Source of the DNA: an uncultured Litoreibacter sp.
Lineage (GTDB): Bacteria > Pseudomonadota > Alphaproteobacteria > Rhodobacterales > Rhodobacteraceae
Length of the DNA: 64,000 nt
Direction of reading: 5' to 3'
Assembly (NCBI GenBank): GCA_947504205.1
Contig: CANNGL010000004.1
Coordinates: 124,001-188,000, forward strand
Shown: piece after piece, positions 43,150 to 52,900 of the stretch
Layout: each line of letters begins with the position of its first letter
Numbering within the stretch: the stretch's first letter is position 1
Translations under genes and position numbers: made by a program
Notes under the pieces: model-generated
What the model saw: the letters and a program-made list of their open reading frames with translations, nothing else
Told to the model about the DNA's origin: nothing
Databases searched by the model: none

Positions 43150-43497
43150 ATGGAAAACATCGTCCTTATCGTCCATCTGATCATTTCACTATGCCTGATT
43201 GGCGTGGTTTTGATTCAGCGCTCTGAAGGCGGTGGCTTGGGTATTGGCGGCGGTGGCGGTGGTGCGATGACAGGTCGCCCGGCGATCTCGCCCCTCGGAA
43301 AACTGACTTGGCTGTTTGGCATTGCCTTCGTGATCACCTCTGTGACGCTGACCATTATGGCGGCAAGCGGCGGTGACGGATCGGTTCTGGATGCCGGTGG
43401 GCTGGTGCCGCCAAGTGGTGAAGAAGCCCCTGCTGGCACCGGGCTTTTGCCACCCACGGCAGATACTCCGCTGACGCCTCCACGCGCCGACGACTAA
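43150..43497 (+). CDS. secG: Preprotein translocase subunit SecG
   Basis: The 115-residue product has two membrane helices (1-20 and 52-75) flanking the conserved cytoplasmic loop LIQRSEGGGLGIGGGGGG. It is the small, non-essential partner of SecYE that helps SecA-driven export. The C-terminal tail is rich in Pro and Gly. It precedes pyrG by 162 bp, with a separate promoter in between. Confidence 0.95.
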   Translation: MENIVLIVHLIISLCLIGVVLIQRSEGGGLGIGGGGGGAMTGRPAISPLGKLTWLFGIAFVITSVTLTIMAASGGDGSVLDAGGLVPPSGEEAPAGTGLLPPTADTPLTPPRADD

Positions 43498-43555
43498 ATA
43501 ACAACCATTTCTAGCAAGTTACGCCAAGTCGTTCACATCATGTGGTGTTGAACGG

Positions 43556-43583
43556 TTGCGGAGCTTACCCGAATCCGTATAGA
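43556..43583 (+). promoter_or_regulatory. Probable sigma-70 promoter for pyrG
   Basis: TTGCGG and TATAGA are 16 bp apart, placing transcription start about 70 bp before the pyrG ATG. Confidence 0.45.
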
Positions 43584-43659
43584 CTTAAATCCCGTGGTCA
43601 TGGGTTTTCTGCTGCCCGGACTCACCAAAAATTCGAGGGATCACGGGGCGATATCTGAC

Positions 43660-45303
43660 ATGGCAAGATACATATTTATTACTGGCGGCGTTGTGTCATC
43701 GCTTGGCAAAGGCTTGGCATCGGCGGCACTTGGCGCGTTGCTTCAGGCGCGGGGCTATTCGGTTCGCCTGCGCAAGCTCGACCCTTATCTCAACGTCGAT
43801 CCCGGCACGATGAGCCCGTTTGAGCATGGCGAGGTTTTCGTTACCGATGACGGCGCCGAAACCGATTTGGATCTGGGGCACTATGAACGGTTCACGGGCG
43901 TACATGCGCGTGGAACGGATTCGGTGTCGTCCGGACGGATTTATTCCAACGTGCTGGAGAAAGAGCGGCGCGGTGATTATCTGGGCAAGACCATTCAGGT
44001 GGTCCCGCATGTGACAAACGAGATCAAGGATTTCATCGCCATCGGCGAGGATGAGGTTGATTTCATGCTCTGCGAGATTGGCGGCACGGTTGGCGACATC
44101 GAAGGGTTGCCTTTCTTCGAGGCCATTCGCCAGTTCGGGCACGAGCGTCCGCGCGGGCAATGTCTGTTCATGCATCTCACGCTGCTGCCTTATCTAGCCG
44201 CAAGTGGGGAGTTGAAGACCAAACCCACGCAGCATTCGGTCAAGGAATTGCAATCCATCGGTATCGCTCCGGATATTCTGGTGTGCCGGTCGGAGCATGA
44301 CATTCCCAAGAAAGAACGCGAGAAGCTCGCCCTGTTCTGCAATGTGCGCCCGGAATGCGTGATCGCGGCGTATGATCTCAGCTCGATCTACGATGCACCG
44401 CTGGCCTATCACAATGAGGGGCTGGATCAGGCGGTGCTGGATGCCTTTGGCATTTCCCCTGCCCCACAACCCAAGCTGGAACGCTGGGAAGATGTGTCGG
44501 ACCGGGTGCACAACCCGGAGGGTGAAGTGAAAGTCGCCATTGTTGGCAAATATACCCAGCTTGAGGACGCCTATAAGTCGATTGCCGAGGCGTTGACCCA
44601 TGGCGGAATGGCCAACCGGGTGAAGGTGAAGGTCGAATGGGTGGATGCAGAACTCTTTGATCGCGAGGATGCGGCCCCGCATCTCGAAGGCTTCCATGCG
44701 ATTTTGGTGCCAGGCGGTTTTGGTGAGCGAGGCACCGAGGGCAAGATCAAAGCGGCTCAGTTCGCCCGCGAGCGCGGCGTGCCCTATCTGGGTATTTGTC
44801 TGGGCATGCAGATGGCGGTGATCGAGGCCGCACGCAATCTGGCGGGGCTCAGCGATGCAGGGTCTGAGGAGTTTGACCATGAAGCCGGGAAGAAGCGCTT
44901 CACACCAGTCGTCTATCACCTGAAGGAATGGGTTCAGGGCAATGCCAAGGTCAAGCGCAAGGAAAGCGATGACAAGGGCGGAACGATGCGTTTGGGCGCC
45001 TATGACGCGACGCTGAAGGAAGGCTCAAAGGTGGCTGCGGTTTACGACAGTCTGGCCATCGAGGAACGTCACCGCCACCGCTATGAGGTCGACATCAAAT
45101 ACCGCGATGATCTGGAAAAACAGGGATTGGTCTTTTCGGGCATGTCGCCCGATGGTCGCTTGCCCGAGATTGTCGAGGTGAAGGATCATCCGTGGTTTAT
45201 CGGGGTGCAGTTCCACCCCGAACTGAAATCCAAGCCCTTCGCACCACATCCGCTATTCGCCGATTTCGTGCGCGCGGCAAAAGAGAATTCCCGACTGGTA
45301 TAG
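43660..45303 (+). CDS. pyrG: CTP synthase
   Basis: The 547-residue enzyme makes CTP from UTP, ATP and glutamine. The synthase domain opens [19 protein letters not shown] and has [21 protein letters not shown] split across the active site. The glutamine amidotransferase domain has the nucleophile elbow GICLGMQ and VQFHPE near the end. The start at 43660 matches the family; an in-frame start 22 codons upstream lies in the leader. Confidence 0.98.
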   Translation: MARYIFITGGVVSSLGKGLASAALGALLQARGYSVRLRKLDPYLNVDPGTMSPFEHGEVFVTDDGAETDLDLGHYERFTGVHARGTDSVSSGRIYSNVLEKERRGDYLGKTIQVVPHVTNEIKDFIAIGEDEVDFMLCEIGGTVGDIEGLPFFEAIRQFGHERPRGQCLFMHLTLLPYLAASGELKTKPTQHSVKELQSIGIAPDILVCRSEHDIPKKEREKLALFCNVRPECVIAAYDLSSIYDAPLAYHNEGLDQAVLDAFGISPAPQPKLERWEDVSDRVHNPEGEVKVAIVGKYTQLEDAYKSIAEALTHGGMANRVKVKVEWVDAELFDREDAAPHLEGFHAILVPGGFGERGTEGKIKAAQFARERGVPYLGICLGMQMAVIEAARNLAGLSDAGSEEFDHEAGKKRFTPVVYHLKEWVQGNAKVKRKESDDKGGTMRLGAYDATLKEGSKVAAVYDSLAIEERHRHRYEVDIKYRDDLEKQGLVFSGMSPDGRLPEIVEVKDHPWFIGVQFHPELKSKPFAPHPLFADFVRAAKENSRLV

Positions 45304-45328
45304 GTGCCGAGGCGAAGAGCTCGCCCTG

Positions 45329-46498
45329 CTATGAGATAACCGGAAGCTCCGGTGTGGCACGTGTGCTTAGCAGTTGCGGCCCGTCGGCTGTCACGACGAT
45401 GTTTTCCTCATGCACCATCATCAGACCGTCGCCATAAGACAGCGACGGCTCGATCGTGAGCACCATATTTTCCACCAGCTCGGTCTGGTCGAACGCGGCG
45501 TGGGAGGGTTGTTCGGTCAGTTGCATTCCTAACCCATGCCCCAACCGCCCAATATCGCCGCCGCTGTCATCAAGCTCGGCAATGATCACGGACATGGCGT
45601 TGAACAAGTCGCGGCACGTGTTACCGGGTTTGGCCGCTTCTATCCCGGCTTGGGTGGCGCGCCACAACACATCATATGCGCGACCCGCGGTTTCATCAGC
45701 GGCCCCAATGGCCCAATTGCGGTCGAAGTCGCAGAAATAGCCATCCCAAACACATCCGGTGTCCAGCATCAGCACATCACCGCTTTGAAGCGGACGGCGC
45801 GAGGGCAGCGAGATGACATCGGCATAGCCCCCCTGCTCGGCGCCCCCCACCAGATAGGGCGCATCATCCGCCCCCAGATGCAGGGCGGTGCGGCGAAATT
45901 CGCGAAAGACTTCCTCCAGCGGTTGGCCTTCAAACACGATCTCCGGCACCTTGGCGAAGGTCGCTGAGCCGATCGCACAGATATAAGCCAGCTTGTCGAT
46001 CTCGGCGGGCGACTTCACCATGCGTAAGCCTTGCACGAGGTTGGTGGCGTCCGCGATATGCAGCCCCGGAAGTGCGCCCAGCAAACGTTCCCAGTCTCCC
46101 AAGGGCATACGCAAATGCGTCTCGTGGCCTTTCATCACGCCCAGACTTTCCCCGTTGGCGGCCAAGGGGGACAAAAGCTCGCTGAGAAGGCTAATGCCAT
46201 CGTCTTGAGGAGCCGGCGCGCTCCATGTGCGGATGTCGTCAATCCAGGTTGTGCGCATCAGCGCCGCGCCAATTTCGGGGATCACCGCGATGGGTTTACC
46301 GGTTGCCGGCACAAACACAAACCATGGCCGCGTCGGGCTTTGCCAAAAGGGCGTATGAAAGCCTGTAAAGTACCGCACGTCCGGCTCGCTCATCAGCAAA
46401 AGCCCGGCGAGATTACTCTGTGCCATCTTCTTTTGCGCTTTGGTGGTGCGGGCCTCGAACTCAGCGGGCTCGAAGCCTCGGGGGGGACGCGGTGTCAT
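45329..46498 (-). CDS. M24 family (Xaa-Pro) metallopeptidase
   Basis: The 389-residue product has a creatinase-type N-terminal domain and a pita-bread C-terminal domain. Metal ligands are visible: Asp246 (LDTG), Asp257 (CDFDRN), His321 (GHGLGM), Glu350 (TIEP) and Glu365 (HEEN). It is predicted to be an Xaa-Pro aminopeptidase, or a related hydrolase such as a creatinase or ectoine hydrolase; sequence alone does not decide. It is convergent with pyrG and divergent from the DUF1330 gene. Confidence 0.9.
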   Translation of the reverse strand: MTPRPPRGFEPAEFEARTTKAQKKMAQSNLAGLLLMSEPDVRYFTGFHTPFWQSPTRPWFVFVPATGKPIAVIPEIGAALMRTTWIDDIRTWSAPAPQDDGISLLSELLSPLAANGESLGVMKGHETHLRMPLGDWERLLGALPGLHIADATNLVQGLRMVKSPAEIDKLAYICAIGSATFAKVPEIVFEGQPLEEVFREFRRTALHLGADDAPYLVGGAEQGGYADVISLPSRRPLQSGDVLMLDTGCVWDGYFCDFDRNWAIGAADETAGRAYDVLWRATQAGIEAAKPGNTCRDLFNAMSVIIAELDDSGGDIGRLGHGLGMQLTEQPSHAAFDQTELVENMVLTIEPSLSYGDGLMMVHEENIVVTADGPQLLSTRATPELPVIS

Positions 46499-46697
46499 GT
46501 CTGGAACTCCAAAAGCGGGCCGTCGGATGTCGGGTCTGATATCGATCCGACTGCGCGATTCCCGCGCTGATCCGGAAAACCGTATTGGCTCTGTCGTGGA
46601 GGATCAATTGATTACCGTCGCGGCGCCGCTGCCTAATGTTTGACTTCGCTTGGGACTTCCGACCTAACTGCCCAAATTGCAATATAGGAGTTGGTTG

Positions 46698-46991
46698 ATG
46701 CCCAAAGGATATTGGATTGCTCATGTGGATGTGCGGGACCCGGATGTCTACGAGACATACCGGCAGGCCAATGCCGTGGCCTTCAACAAATTCGGGGCAC
46801 GTTTTCTTGTGCGCGGCGCGGCGCAAGATGTGCGAGAAGGTACGCTGAACCCGCGCACGGTCATCATCGAGTTCCCATCACTGGAGGCCGCACAGGCCTG
46901 TTATGACAGCCCGGAATACCAAGCCGCCAAGGCTTTGCGCGATCCGGTGTCGTCAGGGAACATGTGCATTATCGAAGGCTATGAAGGATAA
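46698..46991 (+). CDS. DUF1330 family protein
   Basis: The 97-residue product has the dimeric alpha-beta barrel fold of DUF1330, with GYWIAHVDVRDPDVYETY at the start and VIIEFPSLEAAQACYDS later. The start at 46698 follows AGGAG. Members are small cytoplasmic proteins without a proven reaction. It precedes the TerB gene by 36 bp on the same strand. Confidence 0.88.
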   Translation: MPKGYWIAHVDVRDPDVYETYRQANAVAFNKFGARFLVRGAAQDVREGTLNPRTVIIEFPSLEAAQACYDSPEYQAAKALRDPVSSGNMCIIEGYEG

Positions 46992-47027
46992 TGTTGCCTT
47001 TTTTTCCAAGCGGCATATGTGCGATTT

Positions 47028-47471
47028 ATGATTGGTGATTTTTTCAAGCGACTGAGCGGCGGACCAGAGGTTGCGGCCACGGATGATGACGCGCGGCTGG
47101 CGCTGGCAGCTTTGCTGGTGCGTGTGGCGCATGCAAACTGGGATTACGCACAGGCAGAGGTGGAGCGTATCGACCTTATCCTTGGACGGCGCTACGGATT
47201 GAGCCCTGAAGATGCCGCTGATTTGCGGACGGATGCGGAAACGATCGAAGCGCAGGCCAATGACACAGTTCAGTTTACCCGAGCGATCAAGGACGCTGTA
47301 CCTTTCGAGGAACGTGACGGCGTTATGGAGAACTTGTGGGAGCTGGTCTTGGCCGATGGCGTCCGGGATGCCGAGGAAGAGGGTGTCTTGCGCCTGATCG
47401 CACCACTTCTGGGCGTCAATGATCGCGACAGCGCCCTTGCACGGCAACGGGTACAAGCCCGAATGGCATGA
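47028..47471 (+). CDS. TerB-family protein
   Basis: The 147-residue helical protein has two repeats of the TerB type, around DDDARLALAALLVRVAHAN and WELVLADGVRDAEEEG, with acidic residues that can bind metal. TerB-like proteins are linked to tellurite resistance and phage or envelope stress, but isolated copies have unknown roles. I use the ATG at 47028; a GTG three codons upstream is possible. It overlaps the next gene by ATGA. Confidence 0.82.
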   Translation: MIGDFFKRLSGGPEVAATDDDARLALAALLVRVAHANWDYAQAEVERIDLILGRRYGLSPEDAADLRTDAETIEAQANDTVQFTRAIKDAVPFEERDGVMENLWELVLADGVRDAEEEGVLRLIAPLLGVNDRDSALARQRVQARMA

Positions 47472-48217
47472 TAGCCTCTTTGCCGATGTATGATCGGCCT
47501 GAAACGGCCTCGGCAAATGACCGGCTTTGGACGGTCATGCATGCAGATTTGGCCGAACGCTGGCCTGACACCTCTGAGACTCTGACACGCGACATTGAGG
47601 ATCTGCTGGAGCATTGGCGTTCGAATGATCTGATATTTTCGCAAACCTGTGGCTTTCCCTATCGCGCGATGCTGGCGGGCGACGTCAACCTTGTCGGCAC
47701 ACCGGTTTACGATCTGCCTTGTGCGGAAGGTCAATATTATTCTGTCATCATCGCCCATCGAGATCGACGCGGCACAGATGTTGCGACATTGGCGGACGCT
47801 CTGGTCGCCTATAACGATCCTATCTCACAAAGCGGCTGGGCTGCACTTTATCGGCATATGGATGATTTAGGCGTCGTGCCGGGCGCTGCCATTGAAACCG
47901 GATCGCACCGGGCCTCTGCGCAAGCCGTGGCTGACGGGCGGGTGGATATCGCAGCGATTGATGCGCTGACATGGAAAATGATCGGCCGGTGGGATGGGTT
48001 TGCCAAAGATCTGGTCGTGCTTGACCAGACAGAGCCGACACCCGCCCTGCCCTTCATCTGCGCGCGCGGGTTTGATCCGGCGCCAATCAGGGCAGCTTTG
48101 TCGGCGGCGATTGACGAGCTGAGCGACGACGACCGCGCCTTGCTTGGCCTCAAAGGGGTGGTGACGGTGCCCCGTGAGCGCTATTTGAGCGTTCCGACAC
48201 CGCCTGCCCCTAGGTAA
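47468..48217 (+). CDS. PhnD-like binding protein without a signal peptide
   Basis: The 249-residue product has the fold of phosphonate-binding PhnD/SsuA-type proteins, with QTCGFPYRAMLAG, GRVDIAAIDALTW and the tail DRALLGLKGVV. It lacks a signal peptide (MIASLPMYDRPETAS), so it should stay in the cytoplasm, unlike true binding proteins. It is translationally coupled to TerB. No phosphonate ABC genes are adjacent. It may sense a phosphorylated ligand rather than import it. Confidence 0.8.
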   Translation: MIASLPMYDRPETASANDRLWTVMHADLAERWPDTSETLTRDIEDLLEHWRSNDLIFSQTCGFPYRAMLAGDVNLVGTPVYDLPCAEGQYYSVIIAHRDRRGTDVATLADALVAYNDPISQSGWAALYRHMDDLGVVPGAAIETGSHRASAQAVADGRVDIAAIDALTWKMIGRWDGFAKDLVVLDQTEPTPALPFICARGFDPAPIRAALSAAIDELSDDDRALLGLKGVVTVPRERYLSVPTPPAPR

Positions 48218-48291
48218 ACCCATAGACCGTTGCATTTCCTCGCAATTCCCATACAAATGCGGCCTTGGGGATACGAGAGACTGCCTGACAC

Positions 48292-49071
48292 GTGACCAAG
48301 CCCGACGCGCCCGTCATCGAGATACGCGATCTTCACAAGGCCTATGGGTCTTTGGAGGTTCTAAAAGGCGTTGATATCACCGCGCCTGCGGGTCATGTCG
48401 TGTCGCTCATCGGCTCCTCCGGTTCGGGCAAATCCACACTTTTGCGCTGCGCGAACCTGCTGGAAGACAGTCAGCAGGGCGAGGTCATCTTTTGCGGCGA
48501 GAACGTGCATTGGAAAGGTAGCGGTCAGGGCCGCAGGCCTGCTGATGCCAAACAGGTCACGCGGATCCGCACGAACCTGTCGATGGTGTTTCAGCAATTC
48601 AATCTCTGGGCGCATATGTCGATTTTGCAAAATGTCATGGAAGCTCCGGTGACCGTTCTTGGCGAAGAACCGGGCGTCGTAGAGACGCGCGCCCGCGCAT
48701 TGCTCGACAAGGTGGGCATCGGCGACAAATGCGATGTCTACCCGGCGCAGCTTTCCGGCGGTCAACAGCAGCGGGCCGCCATCGCGCGCGCTTTGTGCAT
48801 GGAGCCAAAGGCGCTTTTATTTGATGAACCCACCTCTGCGCTCGACCCTGAGCTGGAGCAGGAGGTGGTCAAGGTGATCAAGGATCTCGCCGCCGAAGGG
48901 CGCACGATGATCATTGTCACTCACGATATGCGGCTGGCGGGCGATGTGTCCGATCATGTCGTCTTTCTGCATCAGGGCCGTATCGAAGAAGAAGGCCCTC
49001 CGGATGCGGTTTTTGGATCTCCGAAAACCGAAAGGCTGAAACAGTTTCTGAGCGCAACTGTTCCGGCCTGA
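48292..49071 (+). CDS. Polar amino-acid type ABC transporter ATP-binding protein
   Basis: This 259-residue HisP/GlnQ-like ATPase starts at GTG (48292). Walker A GSSGSGKSTLLR, signature LSGGQQQRAA and Walker B LLFDEPTSALDPE are present. It is the first gene of a run containing a binding protein, two permeases and enzymes of gamma-glutamylated amine catabolism. A likely sigma-70 promoter lies in the 74-bp gap before it (TTGCAT and TACAAA, 16 bp apart). Confidence 0.95.
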   Translation: MTKPDAPVIEIRDLHKAYGSLEVLKGVDITAPAGHVVSLIGSSGSGKSTLLRCANLLEDSQQGEVIFCGENVHWKGSGQGRRPADAKQVTRIRTNLSMVFQQFNLWAHMSILQNVMEAPVTVLGEEPGVVETRARALLDKVGIGDKCDVYPAQLSGGQQQRAAIARALCMEPKALLFDEPTSALDPELEQEVVKVIKDLAAEGRTMIIVTHDMRLAGDVSDHVVFLHQGRIEEEGPPDAVFGSPKTERLKQFLSATVPA

Positions 49072-49108
49072 CCATATGAAGACCGCTCACAACCTCTGGG
49101 AGAGAGAT

Positions 49109-49834
49109 ATGAAAAAACTGATCCTTGCGACAACAGCGCTGGCCCTTTCGGCTGGCTTCGCTCTGGCCGATGGCCACGCAAAAACCATCCGCATGGGAAC
49201 CGAGGGTGCCTACCCTCCCTACAACTTCATCAATGATGCAGGCGAAGTTGACGGCTTTGAGCGCGAATTGGGCGACGAGCTGTGCGCACGCGCTGAACTG
49301 ACCTGCGAATGGGTCACCAACGAGTGGGACTCGATCATTCCGAACCTCGTTTCCGGCAACTACGATGTCATCATCGCCGGCATGTCGATCACCGACGAGC
49401 GGGACGAAGTTATCGACTTCACCCAAAACTACACACAGCCTGATCCATCTGCCTATCTGGCAGCCTCTGCTGACGTTGATGTGTCAAACGGTGTGATTGC
49501 CGCGCAGACCAGCACCATTCAGGCGTCGTTCATCGCGGCCTCCGGCGCGACTCTGGTTGAGTTCGCAACACCGGAAGAGACAGTGGCTGCCGTTAAAAAC
49601 GGCGAAGCCGATGCGGTTCTGGCCGACAAATCCTATCTGGCTCCGATCGCTGAAGAAGACGGCGAAGTGATGCTGCTGGAGCAGGAAGAGTTGATCGGTG
49701 GCGGCGTTGGCATGGGCCTGCGCGAGTCCGATGGCGAATTGCGCGAGAAGTTCGATGCTGCGATCCAGTCGATGAAAGATGACGGCTCGCTCAACGCGTT
49801 GATCGCGAAATGGGAAGTCGGCGCTCAGTTCTAA
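49109..49834 (+). CDS. ABC transporter substrate-binding protein, family 3
   Basis: The 241-residue periplasmic protein has a signal peptide (MKKLILATTALALSAGFALA). The family-3 pattern includes RMGTEGAYPPYNFIND, GFERELGDELCARA, the region WDSIIPNLVSGNYDVIIAGMS (split here by function), and ERDEVIDFT. The start at 49109 has a GGGAGAGAG site. Family 3 proteins bind amino acids, opines or small amines; the PuuA/PuuB-like genes downstream argue for an amine or polyamine-like ligand. Confidence 0.94.
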   Translation: MKKLILATTALALSAGFALADGHAKTIRMGTEGAYPPYNFINDAGEVDGFERELGDELCARAELTCEWVTNEWDSIIPNLVSGNYDVIIAGMSITDERDEVIDFTQNYTQPDPSAYLAASADVDVSNGVIAAQTSTIQASFIAASGATLVEFATPEETVAAVKNGEADAVLADKSYLAPIAEEDGEVMLLEQEELIGGGVGMGLRESDGELREKFDAAIQSMKDDGSLNALIAKWEVGAQF

Positions 49835-49848
49835 GCTGAGAGCAATTT

Positions 49849-49883
49849 GGCAGGGCTGGTTTCTGGCCCTGCCTGTTCTTTTT
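49849..49883 (+). terminator. Attenuating terminator after the binding-protein gene
   Basis: A perfect eight-base-pair stem (GGCAGGGC / GCCCTGCC) with a nine-base loop is followed by a T-rich run. It probably stops most transcripts so the binding protein is made in excess over the permeases. Confidence 0.75.
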
Positions 49884-49884
49884 C

Positions 49885-50751
49885 ATGTTTTCCTATTGCA
49901 CTGATCCTGAGGCCCTGTCGGGTCTGCGCTGGTTGTCTTGTTATCTGACAACCGCCAAACACGCAGGATTCTACTGGTCCTTTCTGACCGTCCTCACCCT
50001 TCTTGCGATTACAGCCCCCACGGCCCTCGCCTTCGGGTTTGCGGGTGCTTCGGCGGCGCGCTCGGCCTTCGCGCCGTTCCGCTGGATCGGCAAGGGCTAT
50101 ATCGCGGTTGTGCGCGGCGTACCTGATATCGCGTTCTTCATGTTCTTCGTGATCGCATTGGATCAGGCCTTTGAATGGGTGCGCCATCAGTGGAAATGCC
50201 CCGATTGGGACGCGCCGATCCGTCAGGGCAATGATTTTGTCGTTTGCGCAGCGGCCAAGTTGCCACTTGGCACCGCCGATCAGTGGATCCACGAGGTGTA
50301 TGGATTTTTCACTGCCGCCCTGACCTTCGCCATTGTCTTCGGAGCTTTTTCGGCAAATGTCCTTTTCGGCGCAATGCGCGCGGTGCCCAAGGGGCAACTG
50401 GAGACAGCCGCAGCCTACGGGATGACCACACGTCAAACCTTCTGGCGGGTGCTGGTTCCGCAAATGTGGGTCTATGCCCTGCCCGGATTGTCGAACCTGT
50501 GGATGGTGCTGATCAAAGCCACACCGCTTCTGTTTCTCTTGGGTGTCGAAGATATCGTTTATTGGGCGCGCGAACTTGGCGGCACCAAAACCGCCCGTTT
50601 CACAGATTACCCGCACGGCGACTGGCGGCTTTGGTATTTTCTGGCGCTGCTGGTGTTTTACCTGGCCTTCACCAAAGTCTCGGAGGTGGTGCTTGAGCGT
50701 CTGATGAAGCGCCTCACCCACGGGCAGGCGACATTGGGTGGCAGTTCATGA
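49885..50751 (+). CDS. ABC transporter permease, HisQ-like
   Basis: This 288-residue inner-membrane protein is larger than the usual 230. An insertion (about 92-135, HQWKCPDWDAPIRQGNDFV and following) lies between the first helices. The coupling loop is in GAMRAVPKGQLETAAAYGM, the EAA motif of polar amino-acid permeases. It starts right after the attenuator and overlaps the next permease by ATGA. Confidence 0.92.
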   Translation: MFSYCTDPEALSGLRWLSCYLTTAKHAGFYWSFLTVLTLLAITAPTALAFGFAGASAARSAFAPFRWIGKGYIAVVRGVPDIAFFMFFVIALDQAFEWVRHQWKCPDWDAPIRQGNDFVVCAAAKLPLGTADQWIHEVYGFFTAALTFAIVFGAFSANVLFGAMRAVPKGQLETAAAYGMTTRQTFWRVLVPQMWVYALPGLSNLWMVLIKATPLLFLLGVEDIVYWARELGGTKTARFTDYPHGDWRLWYFLALLVFYLAFTKVSEVVLERLMKRLTHGQATLGGSS

Positions 50752-51551
50752 GTTGCGCCCAGACGATCATGGACTACGGGCTGCGGTCGCTTGGCTATGG
50801 CGAGCGGTTGTTACCGCGCACGGATTTCACGCTTTGTCATCAATTCACGCTGATCGGCTCGGGCATGATCTGGAACATTTATTTCGGCGTTCTGGCCCTG
50901 ATCGCAGGTTTCTTTCTCGCCAACGCGATCGCCTTGGCCAAATCGGCACAGTCGCCCTGGCTGCACAGACCAGCCAACTGGTTCATCCTGATCTTCCGGG
51001 GCTCGCCGCTGTTCATCCAGTTCTTTCTGGCCTACCTGATCTTCCTGCGGGTCAAACAGACGATCCCTGCGCTGGACTGGCTGACCGCCGCTTGGGCCGG
51101 GGCGCTGGTCGTCCTGTTTCTCAACACCGCTGCTTATTCAGCCGAGATCTTTTATGGCGCCTTGCGGTCTGTGCCCAAAGGTGATGTGGAGGCCGCAGAT
51201 GCCTATGGCCTGACCGGCTGGAAGCGGTTTCGCCGGATCGTCTGGCCCACGATGCTGCGGCTGGCTTGGCCTGCCTATACCAACGAGGCTATTTTCCTGT
51301 TTCACGCCACGACCCTCGTGTTCTTCTCGGGCTTTCCAACGACCGGCCAGCGGGGTGATGCGCTCTACTACGCTCAGTATTTCGCCGACAAGACCTTCAA
51401 CCCGTTTGTGCCCTACCCGATCGTGGCGCTTTATTTCATCCTGCTGACCCTCGCGGTGATCGGTATCTTCGGGCTGGTCAACACCTATCTGAACCGCCAT
51501 CTGCCGGGCGAGACAAAGAAGCTGCGCTACCGGCCGCAAATCATCCGATGA
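50748..51551 (+). CDS. ABC transporter permease, HisM-like
   Basis: The 267-residue second permease has the EAA loop in ALRSVPKGDVEAADAYGLTG and IFRGSPLFIQFFLAYL near helix 3. The N-terminus (MSCAQTIMDYGLRSLGYGERLLP) is longer than usual and resembles the extended N-terminus of its partner. It overlaps the glutamine-synthetase gene by ATGA. Confidence 0.93.
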   Translation: MSCAQTIMDYGLRSLGYGERLLPRTDFTLCHQFTLIGSGMIWNIYFGVLALIAGFFLANAIALAKSAQSPWLHRPANWFILIFRGSPLFIQFFLAYLIFLRVKQTIPALDWLTAAWAGALVVLFLNTAAYSAEIFYGALRSVPKGDVEAADAYGLTGWKRFRRIVWPTMLRLAWPAYTNEAIFLFHATTLVFFSGFPTTGQRGDALYYAQYFADKTFNPFVPYPIVALYFILLTLAVIGIFGLVNTYLNRHLPGETKKLRYRPQIIR

Positions 51552-52879
51552 GTACGTTTCTTCAGGACAACCCGCAGATTGCAGCGATCCGCACCGCAAT
51601 CGCCGATCTGAACGGTCAGGCCCGCGGCAAGCGTCTTCCGGTGCAGTTTGCCGAGAAAGCCCTGAATGGTGCTGCGCGGCTGCCGCTCTCGGCTTTGAAT
51701 GTCGATATCAAGGGCCACGACATAGAAGACAGTCCGTTGGTCTTCACCACAGGCGATCAGGACGGCGTGCTGCGCCCGACGGAGCGTGGCTTTGTTCCCA
51801 TGCCCTGGTTGCACACGCCGACCGCGCTGCTGCCGATGTCGATGTATCACGAAGACGGCACGGCTTTTGCAGGCGATCCGCGCCACGCCCTGGCAGAGGT
51901 GCTGTCGCGGTTTGCCAAGCAGGGCCTGACCCCGGCTGTGGCCACGGAACTGGAATTCTACCTGATCGACGATGCGGGCGAGACATTGCAGCCGCCCTGT
52001 TCCCCGCAATCGGGCAAGCGGCGTCAGGGGGGCGAGGTCTTGTCGCTCGAAGCGCTGGATGCGTTTGATGTATTTTTCACGGAGCTCTATGCGGCCTGCG
52101 CGGCGATGGACATCCCCGCTGAAACAGCCAGTTCCGAAGGGGGCACGGGCCAGTACGAGATCAACCTGACCCATGGCGATGCGATGAAAGCGGCCGATGA
52201 TGCTTGGCTCTTCAAGCAACTGGTGCGCGGTCTGGCCCGCAAGCATGGCTTTGCTGCCAGCTTCATGGCCAAGCCCTATGCCGATGATGCCGGGACCGGC
52301 TTGCACATGCATTTCTCGGTGCTCGACACTGCCGGGAAGAATATCTTCGACAATGGCGGGCCCGAGGGGTCTGAGGCCTTGCGCCATGCCGTGGCTGGTT
52401 GCCTGCAAGCGATGCCCGGCTCAATGCTGATCTTTGCGCCGCACGGCAACAGCTATGAGCGTTTCGCACCCGGCAGCCACGCTCCGACGGGTATTGCATG
52501 GGGCTATGAGAACCGCACCACTGCCCTTCGGGTTCCCTCCGGCGCTCCGGTTGCCCGCCGGATCGAACATCGTGTGGCGGGCGGGGACATCAATCCTTAC
52601 CTGATGATCGCTGCAGTGCTGGGCGCCGCATTGCTGGGCCTTGAGGACAAGCTCTCGCCGCCCACGGCCCTGACCGGGGACGCCTACAGTCAGAACCTGC
52701 CGCAACTGCCCACGGATTGGGACAGCGCCATCACCGCCGTCGAAAACGACGCAATGCTGTCACGCATCTTGCCCGAAGACCTGATCCGCAACTTCCTGAT
52801 GACCAAAAAACAGGACCGCGATCTGGACCAGCACCTGACGCCCGCCGATCGCCTCAACCTCTATCTCGATACGGTGTGA
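51548..52879 (+). CDS. Glutamine synthetase family, PuuA-like (first paralogue)
   Basis: This 443-residue type I/III glutamine synthetase has ATELEFYLID and GTGQYEINLTHGDAM (metal site), HMHFSV (ATP and metal binding) and NRTTALRVP. The family includes gamma-glutamylputrescine synthetase. Linkage to an amine-type transporter, a gamma-glutamyl-cleaving amidotransferase and a PuuB-like oxidase supports ligation of glutamate to an imported amine. It overlaps the permease gene by ATGA. Confidence 0.92.
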   Translation: MSTFLQDNPQIAAIRTAIADLNGQARGKRLPVQFAEKALNGAARLPLSALNVDIKGHDIEDSPLVFTTGDQDGVLRPTERGFVPMPWLHTPTALLPMSMYHEDGTAFAGDPRHALAEVLSRFAKQGLTPAVATELEFYLIDDAGETLQPPCSPQSGKRRQGGEVLSLEALDAFDVFFTELYAACAAMDIPAETASSEGGTGQYEINLTHGDAMKAADDAWLFKQLVRGLARKHGFAASFMAKPYADDAGTGLHMHFSVLDTAGKNIFDNGGPEGSEALRHAVAGCLQAMPGSMLIFAPHGNSYERFAPGSHAPTGIAWGYENRTTALRVPSGAPVARRIEHRVAGGDINPYLMIAAVLGAALLGLEDKLSPPTALTGDAYSQNLPQLPTDWDSAITAVENDAMLSRILPEDLIRNFLMTKKQDRDLDQHLTPADRLNLYLDTV

Positions 52880-52900
52880 ACGCCCCTGCTCAAGCCCTTC

